From assembly GCF_014196715.1 (NCBI RefSeq), contig NZ_JACIEF010000003.1, forward strand, positions 835,874 to 899,873: 64,000 nucleotides of DNA, read 5' to 3'. The position numbers and the translations under genes are program-made. Source of the DNA: Pedobacter zeae (GTDB lineage Bacteria; Bacteroidota; Bacteroidia; Sphingobacteriales; Sphingobacteriaceae). The notes beneath the pieces were generated by a model. It was not told where the DNA came from and did no database searches. It saw only the letters and a program-made list of their open reading frames with translations. Positions 35,021 through 44,034 of the stretch are shown one piece after another (within the stretch, counting starts at the first letter, position 1; every line of letters starts with the position of its first letter).

Positions 35021-35051
35021 TTGATATACACTTGTTTTAGCCTTACCTTTG
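35021..35051 (+). promoter_or_regulatory. Promoter of peroxiredoxin operon
   Basis: TTG at 35021-35023, 20-nt spacer, TACCTTTG at 35044-35051; the gene starts at 35078. Confidence 0.75.
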
Positions 35052-35077
35052 TGGCACAAAATTAAAGACAAAAAATT

Positions 35078-35710
<633 letters not shown>

Positions 35711-35724
35711 TTAAACAAAACATT

Positions 35725-36033
35725 ATGTTTTTAGAATTAACAGAGGATAATCTTCAGCAATACCTGGCCGATAATTCAAAGGTGATGGTTCAGTATGCGG
35801 CATCTTGGTGCGGTAACTGCCGGATCATGAAACCCAAGTTTAAAAAACTGGCTTCGGAAAATGAAGATGTGACTTTCCTGATTGTTGATGCCGAAAAACT
35901 TCCGAACTCACGCAAATTTGCAAACGTTGATAATTTACCAACTTTTGCAGCTTTTGAAGGTGGTGCTTTGGTAGATCAGGTACAAACCAACAAAGCAGAA
36001 GGGTTGATTGAACTATTTAATAAGATAAAGTAA
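35725..36033 (+). CDS. Thioredoxin-family protein
   Basis: 102 residues with the full thioredoxin fold. The active site is SWCGNC (Cys29, Cys32), a Gly-Asn pair in place of the usual Gly-Pro, followed by the conserved cis-proline region NLPTFAAFEGG. No export signal, so cytoplasmic. Placement between the peroxiredoxin and the DUF6952 gene suggests it recharges the peroxiredoxin. Its stop overlaps the next ATG by one base (TAATG). Confidence 0.92.
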   Translation: MFLELTEDNLQQYLADNSKVMVQYAASWCGNCRIMKPKFKKLASENEDVTFLIVDAEKLPNSRKFANVDNLPTFAAFEGGALVDQVQTNKAEGLIELFNKIK

Positions 36034-36281
36034 TGAAGATTCCAGTTATAAGACAATTATTTCAAAACACCACTCCTGCACAACTGGAGAATACTTTAGA
36101 GGTATTAGAGGCTTTTTGCGAATTTAGAGGTGTTAGTGAACATGAGATTGATGTGGCAGGCGAAATGATTACCAACATTTGTGGTGCGCTGGAAGTGCAC
36201 CAGATGGTAAGTGAAGGTGCCGCCGAAAAAGACGCATTAAATGCTTTCGGCCAGAAAGTAATGGGTTCGATTGACAGATAA
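36033..36281 (+). CDS. DUF6952 small protein
   Basis: 82 residues, no signal or membrane segment, predicted helical with MKIPVIRQLFQNTTPAQL at the N-terminus and two cysteines (AFCEF, NICGALE). I recognise this as the small protein that follows peroxiredoxin and thioredoxin in Bacteroidota. Function unknown; the operon context points to redox stress. A strong terminator follows. Confidence 0.8.
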   Translation: MKIPVIRQLFQNTTPAQLENTLEVLEAFCEFRGVSEHEIDVAGEMITNICGALEVHQMVSEGAAEKDALNAFGQKVMGSIDR

Positions 36282-36313
36282 TCGTCTTAAACTTTAATCG
36301 GGCTTTTTCGAAT

Positions 36314-36357
36314 AAAAAATCCCCTGTAGATGAAAAGATCTGCAGGGGATTTTTTTT
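36314..36357 (+). terminator. Terminator of the peroxiredoxin operon
   Basis: Stem AAAAATCCCCTGTAGAT / ATCTGCAGGGGATTTTT with one mismatch, small loop, ending in a T-run. Confidence 0.9.
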
Positions 36358-36368
36358 ATAAATGACTT

Positions 36369-36450
36369 GTCATCCTGAACGCAGTGAAGAAGCTTTTGTC
36401 TCGGTTATCTAATTCTTCGATTGCAGATTCTTCGCTTCGCTCAGAATGAC
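36369..36450. repeat. Interspersed inverted repeat GTCATCCTGAACGCAGTGAAGAA...
   Basis: Left arm 36369-36391 and right arm TTCTTCGCTTCGCTCAGAATGAC (36428-36450) are imperfect inverted copies. Noncoding, between convergent genes. Confidence 0.7.
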
Positions 36451-36460
36451 AGAGGTAATA

Positions 36461-36488
36461 AAAAAGGCCTGTGCGGGCACAGACCTTT
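36461..36488 (-). terminator. Terminator of ppc
   Basis: Read on the minus strand: AAAGGTCTGTGC, short loop, GCACAGGCCTTT followed by a T-run; one mismatch in the stem. Confidence 0.8.
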
Positions 36489-36527
36489 GATAGCTTGTTC
36501 TTTAAAACCTACAGATTTAGCAGGAAG

Positions 36528-39113
36528 TTAAGCTAAATTCCTTCCCGCATTTACAATACCAAAAACCGTTCTTACCGCTAGCTTTTCTAAGGCATGTTGG
36601 TATTTCTGGTTTTCATCGTGCTGCAGTTTCTCCAGGGCAAAGTGCTGGATCAATACCAGTGGCAGGATAATTTTTTCCCGTGTGGCGATCGATTTTTTAT
36701 CTATAGGATAATTAGCCATTAAAGTTGGCTGTCCGGAGAGTTTTAAAAGCATCTCTTTGGTTAATTTAAACTCTTCATGCAATTGGGTCCAAAAAGCACC
36801 GAACTCCTTATCGTTCGCCAAATGGGCTGTAATTACAAAATCTGATTTGCTCATGCTCATCATACAGTTATCCACGATGGTTTTCAGGTAATCAGAATCT
36901 TCGTAAACCTTAACTACTTTATCCCAGTTCCCGGCTTTTTCCTGGCTTCTTAATGCCGTTCCCATTCCATAAAAACCAGGTACATTCTGTTTCAGCATGC
37001 TCCAGGCAGTTACAAAACTGATGGCCCTTAAATCTTCGAGTTTCATCTCGCCTCCACCGTTTCTTTTTACCGGCCGGCTGCTGATATTTGCCTGCGACAG
37101 TAGTTTTAAGGGTGATAATTTCTCCAAATAACTTACGAACAACGGGTGCTCGCGCAGGTCGACAAAAGCTTTATAACTTTCTTCAGCCATTTCATCAAGC
37201 AATGCTTTATTTTCAGGATCAAGCAGAATGTTGTGTTTTTCTTTCAATCCGGAAGTTAGGCCGGCATTGATCAATTGCTCGATATTAAACTCAGCACTTT
37301 CTACCGAACCATATTGCGAACTGATGGTTTGCCCCTGAACGGTTAACTGCATGTTTTTATTAGCAATTTCTTTACCCATCGAGGCATAAAAACGGTGGGT
37401 TTTACCTCCACCACGCGCAGGCGGTCCGCCGCGGCCATCAAAAAATGCCAACTGGATATTGTGTTTAGCCGACACCGCAGAAAGGGATGTTTTGCCGTTA
37501 AAAATAGACCAATTGGCCATTAAATAACCTCCATCTTTGGTACTATCGGAGTAACCGAGCATAATATCCTGTTTATTGCCACGGCTGGCCAAATGTGCCT
37601 TATAGAAAGGGTTGCTGTAAAGCGTATCCATAATTTCGGCAGCACCTTTTAAATCGTTAACGGTTTCGAAAAGCGGCACAAAATCAATGGTAAGTGAATC
37701 CTTGCTCCAGCCATTCCAAAGGAAAAGTTCGATTAACTGTAAAATATCACTTGCCTGCTGGCAATTACTGATAATAAAACGGTGACAAGCCTTTTCGCCA
37801 TTGCGTTTTTGGATGCCTTTAATTTCCTTAATTACCTCTATCGTATCTTTTGTTAATGCATCGGCCTCGGTTGAGTATGCAATTGTGGCTTCTTTAAACG
37901 AAATGAGTTTCAGTTTTTCAGCTTCCGAAAGTTTATCATAATCGGCAGGATACAGAGAAGAGATCGGTTTATTTTCACGGCAATACGCATGTACTTTCCT
38001 CAACACGCGGCTATCCTGGCGGATATCAAGTGAAGCAAAGTAATTTCCATATAAATCAATTTTTCGGATCAGGTTGTTAACCAGGTCGACGAACAGGCCT
38101 TCGTGCTCGGCCAGTAACGTTTCTTTGATCTTGTTCAGGTTTTCCTTTAACTCGTCTGAAATATCGTGAGGTTCGCAGCTTTGATCAAAGGCATTCTGAT
38201 AAAGTACATCGTGCAGTTTTGCAATATTTTCTTCCACGCCTCTAAAAGTGATGCGGCGTTTAATCACCCTGAAATCGCGGTAATAACAACGGAACAGGAT
38301 CTGGCGCAACATTTTAGAAACCGCTAAAGTGGTATCGGCGTGGATATTGGGATTCCCGTCCCTGTCGCCACCTGGCCAAAAGCCAAGCTCGAGAATTTTT
38401 TTGCTTTCCAGGTTATATTCGTCAAGATTCTGATCAATCTCTTCCTGTATATTCGCAGCAGCAAAATAAAAAGTATTTTCGAGGAACCAGGCCAGGTTTA
38501 ATGCTTCATCTACAGGAGTAGGCGATTTTTTATTAAAAAACGGGGTTTTACCGAGTTGCTGTAAAAGCGAGTTCATCGAAATAATGTCGTTATCCCTGAT
38601 GGCTTTGGTTAAATCGGTAATAATCGCCAGCACACTGCCCGGATAAAACTGGGTAGGATGCGCCGTTAATACTAAACGGAGTGAAAGTTCATCGATCAGT
38701 TTCTCGATTTTTGCCAGCACAGGTTTATTATCGGCATTTTTCTTTAAGGTAAAGGCCAGTGTACTCTGCTCATCGGTGGTATTTAACTTGGTAAAAGAAG
38801 CATCTTCTACGGCATCGAAAAGTACTACCTGCCGTTCGATGTATTGAATGAACCTGAAAAGCAAATCAATGATATCCTTTCGGTCGGTATAACTGGTGTA
38901 TTTGCCAAAAAAACCTTCGATAATCTGTGCAGGTTTTTCTCCATTTGCAATGCCCTCTTCACAGCTCTTAAAAAACAGAGGAAGTAAGGTTCCGGTGTCT
39001 TTAATTTTGTAAAAAGGCAGGGTGAGAAATAAACTGTTAAAGAGTTCGAATTTTGAGATTACCTCATTGTTAAAAATAGATTCTCGTTGTGTCGTTAAAC
39101 GAAGTTTAGGCAT
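36528..39113 (-). CDS. ppc: Phosphoenolpyruvate carboxylase
   Basis: 861 residues. It fixes bicarbonate onto PEP to make oxaloacetate for the TCA cycle. Conserved parts include VLTAHPTQFYPGS with catalytic His152, FWPGGDRDGNP, GYSDSTKDGG and FFDGRGGPPARGGG. The first motif reads HPTQFYP where E. coli has HPTEITRR, and the glycine loop reads GGPPARGG where E. coli has GGSIGRGG. These are visible departures in or near the active site, yet the gene is full length, so it is most likely a lineage variant. Confidence 0.93.
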   Translation of the reverse strand: MPKLRLTTQRESIFNNEVISKFELFNSLFLTLPFYKIKDTGTLLPLFFKSCEEGIANGEKPAQIIEGFFGKYTSYTDRKDIIDLLFRFIQYIERQVVLFDAVEDASFTKLNTTDEQSTLAFTLKKNADNKPVLAKIEKLIDELSLRLVLTAHPTQFYPGSVLAIITDLTKAIRDNDIISMNSLLQQLGKTPFFNKKSPTPVDEALNLAWFLENTFYFAAANIQEEIDQNLDEYNLESKKILELGFWPGGDRDGNPNIHADTTLAVSKMLRQILFRCYYRDFRVIKRRITFRGVEENIAKLHDVLYQNAFDQSCEPHDISDELKENLNKIKETLLAEHEGLFVDLVNNLIRKIDLYGNYFASLDIRQDSRVLRKVHAYCRENKPISSLYPADYDKLSEAEKLKLISFKEATIAYSTEADALTKDTIEVIKEIKGIQKRNGEKACHRFIISNCQQASDILQLIELFLWNGWSKDSLTIDFVPLFETVNDLKGAAEIMDTLYSNPFYKAHLASRGNKQDIMLGYSDSTKDGGYLMANWSIFNGKTSLSAVSAKHNIQLAFFDGRGGPPARGGGKTHRFYASMGKEIANKNMQLTVQGQTISSQYGSVESAEFNIEQLINAGLTSGLKEKHNILLDPENKALLDEMAEESYKAFVDLREHPLFVSYLEKLSPLKLLSQANISSRPVKRNGGGEMKLEDLRAISFVTAWSMLKQNVPGFYGMGTALRSQEKAGNWDKVVKVYEDSDYLKTIVDNCMMSMSKSDFVITAHLANDKEFGAFWTQLHEEFKLTKEMLLKLSGQPTLMANYPIDKKSIATREKIILPLVLIQHFALEKLQHDENQKYQHALEKLAVRTVFGIVNAGRNLA

Positions 39114-39301
39114 GGCTTATGCAATGGTTTTGTATCCCGTAATACTACAAAAAATGCGTAAGGTATTAAAATTCTAAGGCTTACAATTTGGAAAATTGTA
39201 GAATAAATTTTAATTTTAAAATCTTATTTGGCCACCATGTGGTTAAGTAAGAACATTTGCAATGTTTAAGGGCATTGCATTGATTGTTAATTTTTTGGGT
39301 T

Positions 39302-39337
39302 AAAACAGCCGATGTGATAAAATACACCGGCTGTTTT
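39302..39337 (-). terminator. Terminator of the efflux operon
   Basis: Inverted arms AAAACAGCCG (39302-39311) and CGGCTGTTTT (39328-39337) downstream of emrB; on the minus strand the stem ends in TTTT. Confidence 0.7.
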
Positions 39338-39375
39338 TGTTTTTTGCCATTATTTAGGCGGTTTCGTTGCCAATT

Positions 39376-40923
39376 TTAGTGTACATCGGCAGGAATGTTT
39401 GCATTTTTCTTAAACTTTTGAAGGTAAAGTAATGGGATTGAAAACAGCATGATCAAGCCTGCCACCCAATACGCATCGTCATAAGTAAGTAACATGGTTT
39501 GCCTGGTAACAATTCCTTCCATCGCTTTTGTGGCCATAATTTTAGCCTCAAATAAACTCTGGCCTTTGGCCATAAATCCCTTAATTAAAGTATTAAAACG
39601 TTCTAAAAATGCAGGGTTATATTCATTCACATTGGTTAACAGATTACTTCTGTGAAGACCTGAGCGAATATGGATCAAAGTGGTTAAAGCGGCGATACCG
39701 AAAGAGCCACCCAACTGGCGCATCATATTATTCAAACCCGAACCCTGGCCAATTTCGGCCCCTTTCAAATCCTGGATCGCTAAGGTTGTTAATGGTACAA
39801 ACAAAAGGGCCATACCAATACCGCGGATAACCAAAGGAAGGAAGAAGTCGCCTGTTCCTGACTGTAAGGTCGAATTGCTCAGCATCCAGCAGAATACGAA
39901 GAACAAAAACATCCCACCGGTTGCCATAAACTGGGCCGGAATGCCTTTCTTAAGCATAATACCGATAAAAGGCATCATGATAATGGTACACAAACCGCCC
40001 GGAAAGAGCAACTCTCCGGTTTGCAGGGCCGAAAAGCCCAGCAGGTTCTGACAGAATACCGGGAATACGAATACTGAACCGTATAAGCCAAATCCCAGCA
40101 CGAAAGACGTAAACATACCCACCGCAAAACTCCTGTGGCGCATAATTTTAAAGTTTACGATCGGATGGTCGGTACTCATTTCTCTCCAGATGAAAAGCAA
40201 TAATCCAAATACCGATGCTACGGCCAAAGCTGTAATGTATGGCGTTGCGAACCAGTCTTCGCTCTCTCCTTTTTCCAACACCGTTTGCAAACTACCTACT
40301 GCAACAGCCAGTAATGCGATACCCCACCAATCGACAGGTTGACCCTGCCCTTCTTTCGGGGTGGCCCGCACAAAGGTGTACGTACAGTAGGCCGCGACTA
40401 TTCCGACCGGAATGTTCACATAAAAAATCCACGGCCAGGAACTCACATCCAGGATATAACCACCAATGGTAGGCCCAACAGTAGGTCCAACCACCGCACC
40501 CAAACCAAATAGGGCTGTTGCAATACCAACATCTTCACGTGGCCAGGTTTCGATCAGGATCGCCTGAGCAGTCGAGATTAGGCCCCCGCCAGCTAAACCC
40601 TGGATTATCCTGAAAAGAACCAGTTCTCCCAGTGAGGTTGCATTTCCGCACAAAAAAGAAACCAGTGTAAAAACAATAATGGAGGTAAGAAAATAATTTT
40701 TCCTGCCAAACCGGTTACCCAACCAGCCCGACATTGGCAACACGATAACGTTTGCTACCGCATAGCCGGTGGAAAGCCAGGCCACATCCTCCAGGGTGGC
40801 ACCCAGGTTTCCCTGTATCTGTGGTATTGCCACGTTTACAATCGTTGTATCAATCAGCTCCAACAAGGAAGCCGTGATTACGGTAAACGTAATAATCCAC
40901 TTTTTTAAACCTACTTCGGCCAT
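39376..40923 (-). CDS. emrB: DHA2-family drug efflux MFS permease (EmrB/QacA type)
   Basis: 515 residues, hydrophobic throughout with about 14 predicted membrane helices. DHA2 motifs are visible: LDTTIVNVAIPQIQ-like LIDTTIVNVAIPQI, WLSTGYAVANVIVLPMSGWLGNRFGRK and GLGAVVGPTVGPTIGGYI. It exports drugs or bile-like compounds by proton antiport, together with the adaptor and outer-membrane channel encoded just upstream. It lies 7 bp after emrA. Confidence 0.94.
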   Translation of the reverse strand: MAEVGLKKWIITFTVITASLLELIDTTIVNVAIPQIQGNLGATLEDVAWLSTGYAVANVIVLPMSGWLGNRFGRKNYFLTSIIVFTLVSFLCGNATSLGELVLFRIIQGLAGGGLISTAQAILIETWPREDVGIATALFGLGAVVGPTVGPTIGGYILDVSSWPWIFYVNIPVGIVAAYCTYTFVRATPKEGQGQPVDWWGIALLAVAVGSLQTVLEKGESEDWFATPYITALAVASVFGLLLFIWREMSTDHPIVNFKIMRHRSFAVGMFTSFVLGFGLYGSVFVFPVFCQNLLGFSALQTGELLFPGGLCTIIMMPFIGIMLKKGIPAQFMATGGMFLFFVFCWMLSNSTLQSGTGDFFLPLVIRGIGMALLFVPLTTLAIQDLKGAEIGQGSGLNNMMRQLGGSFGIAALTTLIHIRSGLHRSNLLTNVNEYNPAFLERFNTLIKGFMAKGQSLFEAKIMATKAMEGIVTRQTMLLTYDDAYWVAGLIMLFSIPLLYLQKFKKNANIPADVH

Positions 40924-40930
40924 TTTAATT

Positions 40931-41968
40931 TTATTTAGTGCTTACTGAAGCTTTAACGCTCATACCTGGGCGTAATTTAGCCAACAGTTCTTTTGATGGA
41001 TGAATTTTGATTTTTACCGGAACACGCTGAACCACCTTAACAAAGTTACCTGTTGCATTATCAGGCGGCAATAAAGACCCTTTTGCACCGGTAATTGGAG
41101 CAAAATTGTATACTTCTCCTTCAATTTTTTCATCAGGATAGGCATCAACTTCGATCTCTACTTTAGAACCTTCCTTGATTTTCTCCAACTGGGTTTCTTT
41201 AAAGTTTGCAGTTACATAAATACTTCCGTCATTTACGATCGAAAATAAAGACTGACCAGCCTGAACCAATTGTCCTTTCTGCACATTCTTTTTAGAAACA
41301 ATGCCGGTAGCAGGAGCCTTAATATCAGTATATGATAACTGAAGTTTAGCAAAATCGATATCACTCTGGCGCTGGCTGATCACATTGTTACTTACAGCCA
41401 ATTGAGATTGCGTAGTACCAACCTGTTTAACCGCAGCATTATATTGATCAACCGCTGCCTGGTAAGCTGCCTGTGCAGATTCTTTAGCTGCTTTGGCCTG
41501 ATCGAAAGCCTGTTGAGTAATCGATCCATCTTTTACCAGGTTAGCATATCGATCGTAGTCTTTTTGAGCTAAGTTTAATTTAACTTTCGCTGCTTCTACA
41601 TTTGCTTTAGCTGTGCTGGTATTGGCCTGGGTAGCTATAATTTGTGATTGAGCCACCCCTACACCAGCTGTTGCACCTTTTTGACCCGATTCTGCCTGCT
41701 CTAATTTCACTTTATAATCGTTATCATCAAGTTTAACCAAAACCTGACCTTCGGTTACATGTGTATTTTCCTCAAAATTAATGTCTTTAACATAACCGCC
41801 TACCCGAGCAACAACAGGACTGATATCGCCATCAATCTGAGCGTCATCAGTATCTACGTGTTTGCTATAATAATTCCACTCAGTAATCCCGAAGATTATA
41901 CCTATTACTAGTAAGACACCTAAAATGATGGGTACTACTATGTTCTTTTTTTTCTTTTCAGTTGTCAT
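40931..41968 (-). CDS. emrA: HlyD/EmrA-type membrane fusion protein
   Basis: 345 residues with one N-terminal membrane helix (about 9-27). A biotinyl-lipoyl half-motif (GYVKDINFEENTHVTEGQVLVKLD), a long coiled-coil hairpin (about 80-200, Ala/Gln/Lys rich) and the second half KAPATGIVSKKNVQKGQLVQAGQ are in order. It bridges the inner-membrane EmrB-like pump and the TolC-like channel across the periplasm. Confidence 0.94.
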   Translation of the reverse strand: MTTEKKKKNIVVPIILGVLLVIGIIFGITEWNYYSKHVDTDDAQIDGDISPVVARVGGYVKDINFEENTHVTEGQVLVKLDDNDYKVKLEQAESGQKGATAGVGVAQSQIIATQANTSTAKANVEAAKVKLNLAQKDYDRYANLVKDGSITQQAFDQAKAAKESAQAAYQAAVDQYNAAVKQVGTTQSQLAVSNNVISQRQSDIDFAKLQLSYTDIKAPATGIVSKKNVQKGQLVQAGQSLFSIVNDGSIYVTANFKETQLEKIKEGSKVEIEVDAYPDEKIEGEVYNFAPITGAKGSLLPPDNATGNFVKVVQRVPVKIKIHPSKELLAKLRPGMSVKASVSTK

Positions 41969-41976
41969 TGCTGTAT

Positions 41977-43296
41977 TTATTGCGTTATTTTTCCTGTTGA
42001 TTTTAATAATGTATAGTAAGCCAGACCTGCATCTGCTTTCGCGATCTCTAAGTTTATTTTTGCCTGGTATAATAAAGTTTCTGCATCGATGCGGTCGGTA
42101 ACCGAAGCCACATTGTTTTTGTATTTGGATGCCAATAACTTATCGTTTTCTGTGGCCTGTGCAATTGAAGTTTCCAAAAGCTGGATCTTATTCATAGCCA
42201 CCTGGTAATTTTGAAAGTTTTTGTTGATTTCGGTTTTTACCTGATCAGATAAAATATCTTTCTGAATGGTAATTTCGGTCTGCTCAATTTTTGCCTGGCT
42301 TACTTTGTTCTTGTTTGTCCAAAGGTTTCCGAAATTCCATGAAACCGTAGCACCTATTGTAACCGGCATTAAATACTGGTTTGCCGGCGGAATAAAGTTG
42401 CCACTCGGATTAATGTAGTAAAGGTTTGCACCGACACCTACAGTAGGCAACGTATTTGCCTTAACAGTTTTCACATTAAAATCAGCCACTTTGTTCTGTA
42501 TATCAAGCTGTTTTAGTTCCTGGCGATTAGCAAAAGCCTGACCAATGTACTCGTTTAACGAACCTGGTGTTTTTAAACCCAGGGTTGGATCAACAATTTT
42601 AACTTCGGTATCTTCCGGTAAACCTAAAAGGATATCCAGGTTATAGTTGATTACTTTGCGGTTGCTTTCGATATCCATCTGCGTTAGCTCAACGTTTGCC
42701 TGTTGCAATTGGAAACGCAGTACGTCATTTTTAGTTACAATACCCTGCTCGAAGAAACGTTGTGCCTGTTTAATCTGCGCGGCGATCGATTCTAAATTCT
42801 GATCAACCACTTTTCTGCTTTGTATTACCTTATATAAAGAGTAGTAGGTATTAATTACAGCATAGGTAATTTCCTCTTTGCTTTTATCGGCATCTAAACG
42901 TGCCACCTCGGCCAATAATTTGGTCGATTCTTTTGCGTATTTTAATTTGCCCCCGCCATATACCAACTCCTGTACGGCTGCCGTACCCACAAAAGCATCT
43001 GCCCTTTTTGGTAAGTGGAAAGCTGATCCTCCTCCTGGCAACGAAAATGTGGTGGTCGGAATTTCAGCATGATTGTACATAAAACTTGCATTTCCGGTTG
43101 GTAAGGCATTGTCTTTTACCACTTCAAGCTTTGCAACAGCCTGATCAATTTTGTTCTGAGAAAGTTTTAAGTTTTTGCTATTGGCTATGCCAAGTTCTAT
43201 TGCCTGGTTAATATTTAATTCCTTGCTGCCCTGTGCAAACAAAGCCGCCGGAATTAATGACGCCGCAAGCATTAATCTAATCGATTTGGGTATCAT
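41977..43296 (-). CDS. TolC-family outer-membrane efflux channel
   Basis: 439 residues with a signal peptide ending ALFAQ. Two OEP repeats are seen, with long helices and the NINQAIELGIANSKNLKLSQNKI and ELKQLDIQNKVADFNVKTVKANTLPTVGV phrases; the end ... AGLAYYTLLKSTGKI is typical. It forms the trimeric exit duct of the tripartite pump. Its start overlaps the tetR stop by 4 bp (ATGA), so regulator and pump genes form one operon. Confidence 0.93.
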   Translation of the reverse strand: MIPKSIRLMLAASLIPAALFAQGSKELNINQAIELGIANSKNLKLSQNKIDQAVAKLEVVKDNALPTGNASFMYNHAEIPTTTFSLPGGGSAFHLPKRADAFVGTAAVQELVYGGGKLKYAKESTKLLAEVARLDADKSKEEITYAVINTYYSLYKVIQSRKVVDQNLESIAAQIKQAQRFFEQGIVTKNDVLRFQLQQANVELTQMDIESNRKVINYNLDILLGLPEDTEVKIVDPTLGLKTPGSLNEYIGQAFANRQELKQLDIQNKVADFNVKTVKANTLPTVGVGANLYYINPSGNFIPPANQYLMPVTIGATVSWNFGNLWTNKNKVSQAKIEQTEITIQKDILSDQVKTEINKNFQNYQVAMNKIQLLETSIAQATENDKLLASKYKNNVASVTDRIDAETLLYQAKINLEIAKADAGLAYYTLLKSTGKITQ

Positions 43297-43919
43297 CTTT
43301 TTGTTGTTAAATAAACTGTTGTTAGATCCTGTAAATGAGCGATCGTCCGCTCTTTAATCATTTTTTTGTCTTTCGGATTGTTCAGGTCGAAATTAGAGCA
43401 CGACATTACCTTATGGGGCGCAATAACAATATTGGTTATGGTACCCATAATGGATGCGATTACCATCCGCACATCTACCTGGTTAAAGCTGCCGTCTTCA
43501 ATACCTCCTGTAATGATCCGGTCGATTAGCTGCATGTTCTGGCTCATGGCATCCTTAATCTTGTCGTACATTTCGGGTCTTTGCGTTAAAGACAATTCGC
43601 GGTGCATCATTTTATGAAATGCTGTATTACTTAATATCCTATTTACATAGCCCTCTATAACCCTGTGCAATTTTTCTAATGCCGAAATCTTATCTTCATT
43701 GATAATTTTTAACTGAGAAGCAAAACCAGCGATACGCTCGTTCATAATCTCCACAAAAACCCCTTCCTTAGACCCGAAATAATAATTTATCATGGCCATG
43801 TTCGCCCCCGATTCTCTCGCAATCTGGCGGGTAGAAGTCCCCTCATAGCCAGTTTCGCAAAACAGCTTTTCGGCTGCCTCCAAAATGGCCTGTCTTTTAT
43901 CTACTTTTTCTGTTTTCAT
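43293..43919 (-). CDS. TetR-family regulator of the efflux operon
   Basis: 208 residues from the ATG at 43919; a TTG six codons upstream lies inside the -7 element and is unlikely. The N-terminal HTH reads QAILEAAEKLFCETGYEGTSTRQIARESGANMAMINYYFGSKEGVF, the classical TetR DNA-binding domain. The C-terminal ligand domain is helical. First gene of the tetR-tolC-emrA-emrB operon, it very probably represses its own promoter through the palindrome just upstream. Confidence 0.93.
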   Translation of the reverse strand: MKTEKVDKRQAILEAAEKLFCETGYEGTSTRQIARESGANMAMINYYFGSKEGVFVEIMNERIAGFASQLKIINEDKISALEKLHRVIEGYVNRILSNTAFHKMMHRELSLTQRPEMYDKIKDAMSQNMQLIDRIITGGIEDGSFNQVDVRMVIASIMGTITNIVIAPHKVMSCSNFDLNNPKDKKMIKERTIAHLQDLTTVYLTTKR

Positions 43920-43934
43920 TTCTTTTTGACGACA

Positions 43935-43966
43935 CAAAATTAATCAAACGATTGATTAATTTGCAA
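43935..43966 (-). promoter_or_regulatory. Efflux operon promoter with TetR operator palindrome
   Basis: Minus-strand TTG (43966-43964), 21-nt spacer and TAATTTTG (43942-43935) fit the phylum promoter. The palindrome AAATTAATCAA / TTGATTAATTT (43937-43947 and 43952-43962, 11-bp perfect arms, 4-nt centre) covers the spacer and -7 element, the classic place for a TetR repressor. Confidence 0.82.
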
Positions 43967-44034
43967 ATGTTTTGATGCTTCTTTTACATTATCTTGATAA
44001 AACCCTAATTTTAATCACCCAATCATCTATCGAA

